The notes under the pieces were generated by a model. It saw nothing but the letters and a program-made list of their open reading frames with translations, did not search any database and had not been told where the DNA came from. DNA of 34,242 nucleotides from Firmicutes bacterium CAG:145. GTDB lineage: Bacteria > Bacillota > Clostridia > Peptostreptococcales > Anaerovoracaceae. Positions within the stretch are counted from its first letter, which is position 1, and each line of letters begins with the position of its first letter. Made by a program: the position numbers and the translations under genes. Below are positions 31,189 through 34,242 of this stretch, one piece after another. The DNA lies in the NCBI GenBank assembly GCA_000435715.1, contig FR882572.1:1-34242 (forward strand), in the 5' to 3' direction.

Positions 31189-33213
31189 ATGAGAATTGCT
31201 TTTGCCGGCAATCCTAACAGCGGTAAGACTACGATGTATAACGCGCTGACGGGAAAACATGAGCATGTAGGTAACTGGGCCGGGGTTACTATAGGAAAGA
31301 AAGAGAGCTTTATAAAAAAGGAATTTGCGAAGACTTCGGAGGACCTTGTAGCGGTAGACCTGCCGGGAGCGTATTCCATGTCTCCTTTTACGCCTGAGGA
31401 AAGCATCACCAGCGGATACGTCAGAGATGAGCGTCCGGACGCTATCATAAATATCGTCGACGCCACTAATCTGAGCAGAAGCTTGTTCTTTACCACTCAG
31501 CTTTTGGAACTGGGAATACCTGTGATCGTAGCTCTCAACAAGAGCGATATAAATGAAAAGCAGGGAACCAAGATCAACACAAAGCTTCTTGCCGAGAAGC
31601 TGGGCTGCCCTGTGATCGAGACTGTCTCCATCAGCAATAAGGGGCTTAAGGATGTAGTCGAGTCAGCCGTAAGCCTCAATGGCAAAGGCCAGAAGGCACC
31701 TTATGTACAGGCGGAAATAGATCTTACTGATAAAAATGCGGTAGACGCAGAGGATAGAAAACGTTTCGCCTTTGTCAATAAAGTAGTAGCGGCTGTTGAG
31801 GAACGTAAGGTTCTCACCAAGGATAAGACTGCCGCAGATACTGTAGATAAGGTTCTGACCAACAAAGTAGCGGGAATACTGATCTTTGCCGCAGTCATGT
31901 ACGGTGTGTTCTGGGTGTCTCAGACCGCTTTAGGTCCACTGATCGCAGATTGGCTGGTAGGATGGATAGAGACGTTCCAGGGATGGGTGTCAGAGTCCCT
32001 TGAAAGCGCCGGATCAAGTCCGTTCCTGCAGGCCCTCCTGGCAGACGGTATCGTCGGAGGCGTAGGCGCCGTAGTAGGATTCCTGCCGCTGGTAATGGTA
32101 ATGTACTTCCTCATCGCTCTTCTCGAAGACTGTGGTTATATGGCGCGTGTCAGCGTTGTAATGGACCCTATCTTTAAGAGAGTCGGCCTTTCGGGAAAAT
32201 CCATAATCCCTATCATCATCAGCACCGGCTGCGGCATACCTGGAATCATGGCCTGCCGTACCATCAGAGATGAAAGAGAAAGACGTGCTACTGCAATGCT
32301 CACTACATGGATGCCTTGCGGAGCTAAGATCCCTGTAATAGCATTGTTTGCCGGAGTGTTCTTTGCAGACGCTTCATGGGTAAGCACATTGATGTACTTT
32401 GTAGGTATCGCTCTGATCTTCCTCGGAGCTCTGCTGATAAAACAGATAACAGGCCATAAATACAGAAAATCTTTCTTCATCATGGAATTGCCTGAATATA
32501 AGGCTCCGAGCATCGGAAGAGCGACTATGTCCATGCTTGGACGTGCTAAGGCATATATAATCAAGGCTGCTACCATCATCTTGGTATGCAACGCCGTAGT
32601 TCAGATAATGCAGACTTTCAACTGGCAGTTCCAGTTGGTGGAAGAAGGCATGGAAGATACCTCCATACTCGCCAGCATAGCTACTCCGTTCGCTGTACTT
32701 CTCATTCCATTGGGATTCGGCGTATGGCAGCTTGCAGCGGCGGCAGTTACCGGCTTTATCGCTAAAGAAAACGTTGTCGGTACTCTGGCGGTAGTTTACG
32801 GAATAACCAACTTCATCGATACAGACGCTCTCGAACTTATTGGGGGGGCCGGCGAAGTAGCCATGACTTTCGGACTTACTTCAGCAGCGGCATTAGCTTA
32901 CCTGATGTTCAACCTGTATACGCCTCCTTGCTTCGCTGCAATAGGAGCCATGAACTCTGAACTGGGCAGCAAAAAGTGGCTGTTCGCAGGAATAGGTCTT
33001 CAGCTCGGCACAGGATATACAGTTGCCTTCTTAGTATACCAGATAGGTACGCTTATAACTGAAGGACACCTCGGAACAGGATTTGTCCCTGGACTTATCG
33101 CTGTAGCGATCATGGCAGCTATCGTAGTTATGGTAGTTATCAGATCTAACCGCAAGCTGGCGGCTGAATATTCTCTCCACCAAATAAATAAGAAAAGCGG
33201 CGCAGCAGCATGA
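31189..33213 (+). CDS. feoB: Ferrous iron transporter FeoB
   Basis: 674 residues. The N-terminal G domain has G1 GNPNSGKTT (8-16), G3 DLPGAYSM and G4 NKSD, followed by a short GDI-like helical part and, from about 215, the membrane domain with 8 or more helices. The two Gate motifs are visible: GCGIPGIMACRTI, and YTPPCFAAIGA near the C-terminus. It takes up Fe2+ across the cytoplasmic membrane. It lacks the long cytoplasmic C-terminal extension, and the Cys-rich partner is encoded separately just downstream with a 4-base ATGA overlap. RBS AGGAGG 8 bases before ATG. Confidence 0.95.
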   Translation: MRIAFAGNPNSGKTTMYNALTGKHEHVGNWAGVTIGKKESFIKKEFAKTSEDLVAVDLPGAYSMSPFTPEESITSGYVRDERPDAIINIVDATNLSRSLFFTTQLLELGIPVIVALNKSDINEKQGTKINTKLLAEKLGCPVIETVSISNKGLKDVVESAVSLNGKGQKAPYVQAEIDLTDKNAVDAEDRKRFAFVNKVVAAVEERKVLTKDKTAADTVDKVLTNKVAGILIFAAVMYGVFWVSQTALGPLIADWLVGWIETFQGWVSESLESAGSSPFLQALLADGIVGGVGAVVGFLPLVMVMYFLIALLEDCGYMARVSVVMDPIFKRVGLSGKSIIPIIISTGCGIPGIMACRTIRDERERRATAMLTTWMPCGAKIPVIALFAGVFFADASWVSTLMYFVGIALIFLGALLIKQITGHKYRKSFFIMELPEYKAPSIGRATMSMLGRAKAYIIKAATIILVCNAVVQIMQTFNWQFQLVEEGMEDTSILASIATPFAVLLIPLGFGVWQLAAAAVTGFIAKENVVGTLAVVYGITNFIDTDALELIGGAGEVAMTFGLTSAAALAYLMFNLYTPPCFAAIGAMNSELGSKKWLFAGIGLQLGTGYTVAFLVYQIGTLITEGHLGTGFVPGLIAVAIMAAIVVMVVIRSNRKLAAEYSLHQINKKSGAAA

Positions 33214-33395
33214 TAAATGTGATTATCGCTTTGGTAATAGTTGCGATAATCGGAGCTGCGATAGCTTATATAGTCAGAGCCAAGAAGAAAGGCGCTAAAT
33301 GTATAGGCTGCCCGGCTTCGGGAGAGTGCTGCTCTGTCAGAAAAGCAACGGACTCTCAGGACACAGGATGTGGCTGCGGATGCGGCGATAAATAG
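33210..33395 (+). CDS. FeoB-associated Cys-rich membrane protein
   Basis: 61 residues: one N-terminal membrane helix (about 3-23), a basic stop-transfer stretch (RAKKKGAK), and a Cys-rich tail with CIGCPASGECCS and CGCGCG. This is the small partner found after feoB in many Firmicutes, with a possible FeoC-like or metal-relay role. It is translationally coupled to feoB. Confidence 0.85.
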   Translation: MINVIIALVIVAIIGAAIAYIVRAKKKGAKCIGCPASGECCSVRKATDSQDTGCGCGCGDK

Positions 33396-33427
33396 GAGAG
33401 AAATATAAAAGAGAATATACGAGAAGG

Positions 33428-33459
33428 AGCTTTCGGCAATCTGACCGAAAGCTTTTTTT
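33428..33459 (+). terminator. Rho-independent terminator of the feo operon
   Basis: AGCTTTCGG (33428-33436) pairs perfectly with CCGAAAGCT (33445-33453) across an 8-base loop, followed by seven T residues. Confidence 0.9.
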
Positions 33460-33514
33460 CGTTTATAATATGGAAAAGAGGGCGAATGAATAATTAACGT
33501 AAATATCCAAATAC

Positions 33515-33520
33515 TATAAT
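33515..33520 (+). promoter_or_regulatory. Probable -10 box of the lipoprotein gene
   Basis: TATAAT at 33515-33520 in an AT-rich stretch 55 bases before the ATG. No good -35 is seen (TTAACG at a 15-base distance is the nearest). A 6-bp inverted repeat GAAAGC/GCTTTC (about 33541-33567) lies in the leader just before the RBS. Confidence 0.4.
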
Positions 33521-33574
33521 AATAAAAAACATATAAGACAGAAAGCGAGTTTTAAGCTTTCGACAGGAGGAAAA

Positions 33575-33958
33575 ATGAAGAAGATATTGACATTGATGTT
33601 AGCTTTTGCCTTGTGCTTAGGTATGACTGCCTGCGGTGAAAAAGATGACGGCGGCGCTTCAGGACAAGACGCTTCGAATGGCAATAAGAAAATCGAAAAG
33701 AGCGTCAATGCCGTCGCCGGCGAACTGGGGCTGACAGGAGGAGAGGATACCATGTATCAGATGATAGGCGCCAAGGAGGGAAAGCAATTCAATGACGGCA
33801 GCGTAGAACTGTATTTATTTGACGAAGATTCAGACGAGTATAAGGCCATAAAAGAAGGAACCGGAGCCATAGAAGCAGATGCTGCCAACGATGGTATGGT
33901 TATATTGTCTGATGATAAGGACTTGGTAGACGGATTTGAGGAACTTGATTTTCAATAG
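33575..33958 (+). CDS. Small lipoprotein of unknown function
   Basis: 127 residues. A lipoprotein signal peptide is clear: basic MKK, hydrophobic ILTLMLAFALCL and lipobox GMTAC with the modified Cys at 20. After a Gly/Asp/Ser-rich linker (GEKDDGGASGQDASNG) the mature part is acidic, small and soluble, possibly alpha/beta, with no known motif. It is expected to be anchored to the outer face of the membrane. GGAGG before ATG. It stands alone between the feo terminator and the presumed tuf gene, so its context gives no role. Confidence 0.8.
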   Translation: MKKILTLMLAFALCLGMTACGEKDDGGASGQDASNGNKKIEKSVNAVAGELGLTGGEDTMYQMIGAKEGKQFNDGSVELYLFDEDSDEYKAIKEGTGAIEADAANDGMVILSDDKDLVDGFEELDFQ

Positions 33959-34026
33959 TCACAAAAGGCATATGATTAGAGAGCGGCCGCCCGGCTGTTT
34001 GACCTTTTAGAAGAAAAGGAAAAGCT

Positions 34027-34045
34027 GGAGCGGAAGCTCTTTTTT
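34027..34045 (+). terminator. Weak terminator after the lipoprotein gene
   Basis: GGAGC-GGAA-GCTCT forms a 5-bp stem (one G-T pair) with a GGAA loop, followed by a run of T residues (34040-34045). Short stem, good tail. Confidence 0.55.
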
Positions 34046-34104
34046 ATAGAATGAAAAAACTTAAAAGAGAATGGAAAAACCCGCTAAAACTCACGCTAAA
34101 CCGC

Positions 34105-34134
34105 TTGTCAAACTATGGCAAGCTGTGTTAAAAT
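34105..34134 (+). promoter_or_regulatory. Promoter of the gene starting at 34229 (likely tuf)
   Basis: TTGTCA (34105-34110), 18-base spacer and TAAAAT (34129-34134), each 5/6 to consensus, about 95 bases before the ATG. Confidence 0.6.
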
Positions 34135-34160
34135 AACCGTAGGTTTGAGCAAAACCCAAG

Positions 34161-34184
34161 TGGATTTGGGGACGCCCGAATCCA
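34161..34184 (+). promoter_or_regulatory. Hairpin in the leader of the presumed tuf gene
   Basis: GGATTTGGG (34162-34170) pairs with CCCGAATCC (34175-34183), including one G-T pair, around a 4-base loop. No T-run follows, so it is not an obvious terminator; transcript stabilisation or attenuation is possible. Confidence 0.35.
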
Positions 34185-34228
34185 TACTTCCAAAAAATAA
34201 CGTTATGTAATCAGGAGGAACAGAGAAA

Positions 34229-34242
34229 ATGGCAAAACAGAA
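34229..34242 (+). CDS. tuf: Start of a gene cut by the window, probably elongation factor Tu
   Basis: Only 14 bases are present: ATG GCA AAA CAG AA, coding MAKQ and a Lys or Asn. A consensus AGGAGG (34213-34218) lies 10 bases before. EF-Tu commonly begins MAKxKFER, and tuf follows sigH in many Clostridia. The call depends on context and four codons only. Confidence 0.5.

Noticed and set aside
1..34242. CRISPR array
   Set aside because: No regularly spaced repeats of 25-40 bases and no cas-like gene were seen.

Overview
The window looks like a chromosome segment of a low-to-mid GC anaerobic Firmicute of class Clostridia. The host genes use ATA for Ile and AGA for Arg heavily. The order radA - yacL - ispD/F - cysE - cysS - mrnC - rlmB - sigH is the one known from Bacillus and Clostridium. 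A family XIII / Anaerovoracaceae-like relative is my guess; nothing in the window fixes the genus.

Region 1 (1-2450) is the right end of a Tn916-like integrative element: two tandem excisionase-like genes, a tyrosine integrase, a short terminal region with direct repeats, and then a 5'-truncated metG fragment encoding the tRNA-binding C-terminal domain of methionyl-tRNA synthetase. That fragment avoids the host's favourite ATA codon and looks foreign. A 430-base gene-poor stretch follows, ending in a very good promoter.

Region 2 (2858-5703) is a tight rightward unit: asnS, a DMT/EamA exporter and a HutD-family cupin-like protein, each abutting or overlapping the next.

Region 3 (5690-12592, leftward) is the least familiar part. 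A 1602-residue multidomain protein joins an HD hydrolase domain, a long helical-repeat region, a NadD-like nucleotidyltransferase domain, a possible GNAT-like segment and a phosphoribosyltransferase-like domain. It is translationally coupled to a malate/lactate-dehydrogenase-like protein, which is followed after 10 bases by a double flavodoxin-type protein with a four-cysteine cluster. The set suggests nucleotide or redox-cofactor metabolism, but no known pathway explains it. It is the best candidate here for an undescribed system.

Region 4 (12759-18622) holds a divergent EF-G-like GTPase, radA, and a leftward two-component pair (OmpR-type regulator and HAMP kinase) sitting where disA is found in many relatives.

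Region 5 (18859-30372) is one long rightward housekeeping operon: carD-type regulator, yacL, an ispD-ispF fusion, proS, a split chromate-transporter pair, a cyclophilin, cysE, cysS, mrnC, thyA, folA, rlmB and sigH. It covers isoprenoid precursor synthesis, Pro/Cys charging, cysteine and thymidylate synthesis, and rRNA processing and methylation. Gaps are very short and I see no internal terminator.

Region 6 (30373-34242) has tRNA-Thr(GGT) with a strong terminator, a structured unassigned stretch, and the ferrous iron uptake genes feoA-feoB-Cys-rich partner behind a folded leader and with a UUCG-loop terminator between feoA and feoB. A small lipoprotein follows, and then the first codons of a gene that is probably tuf.
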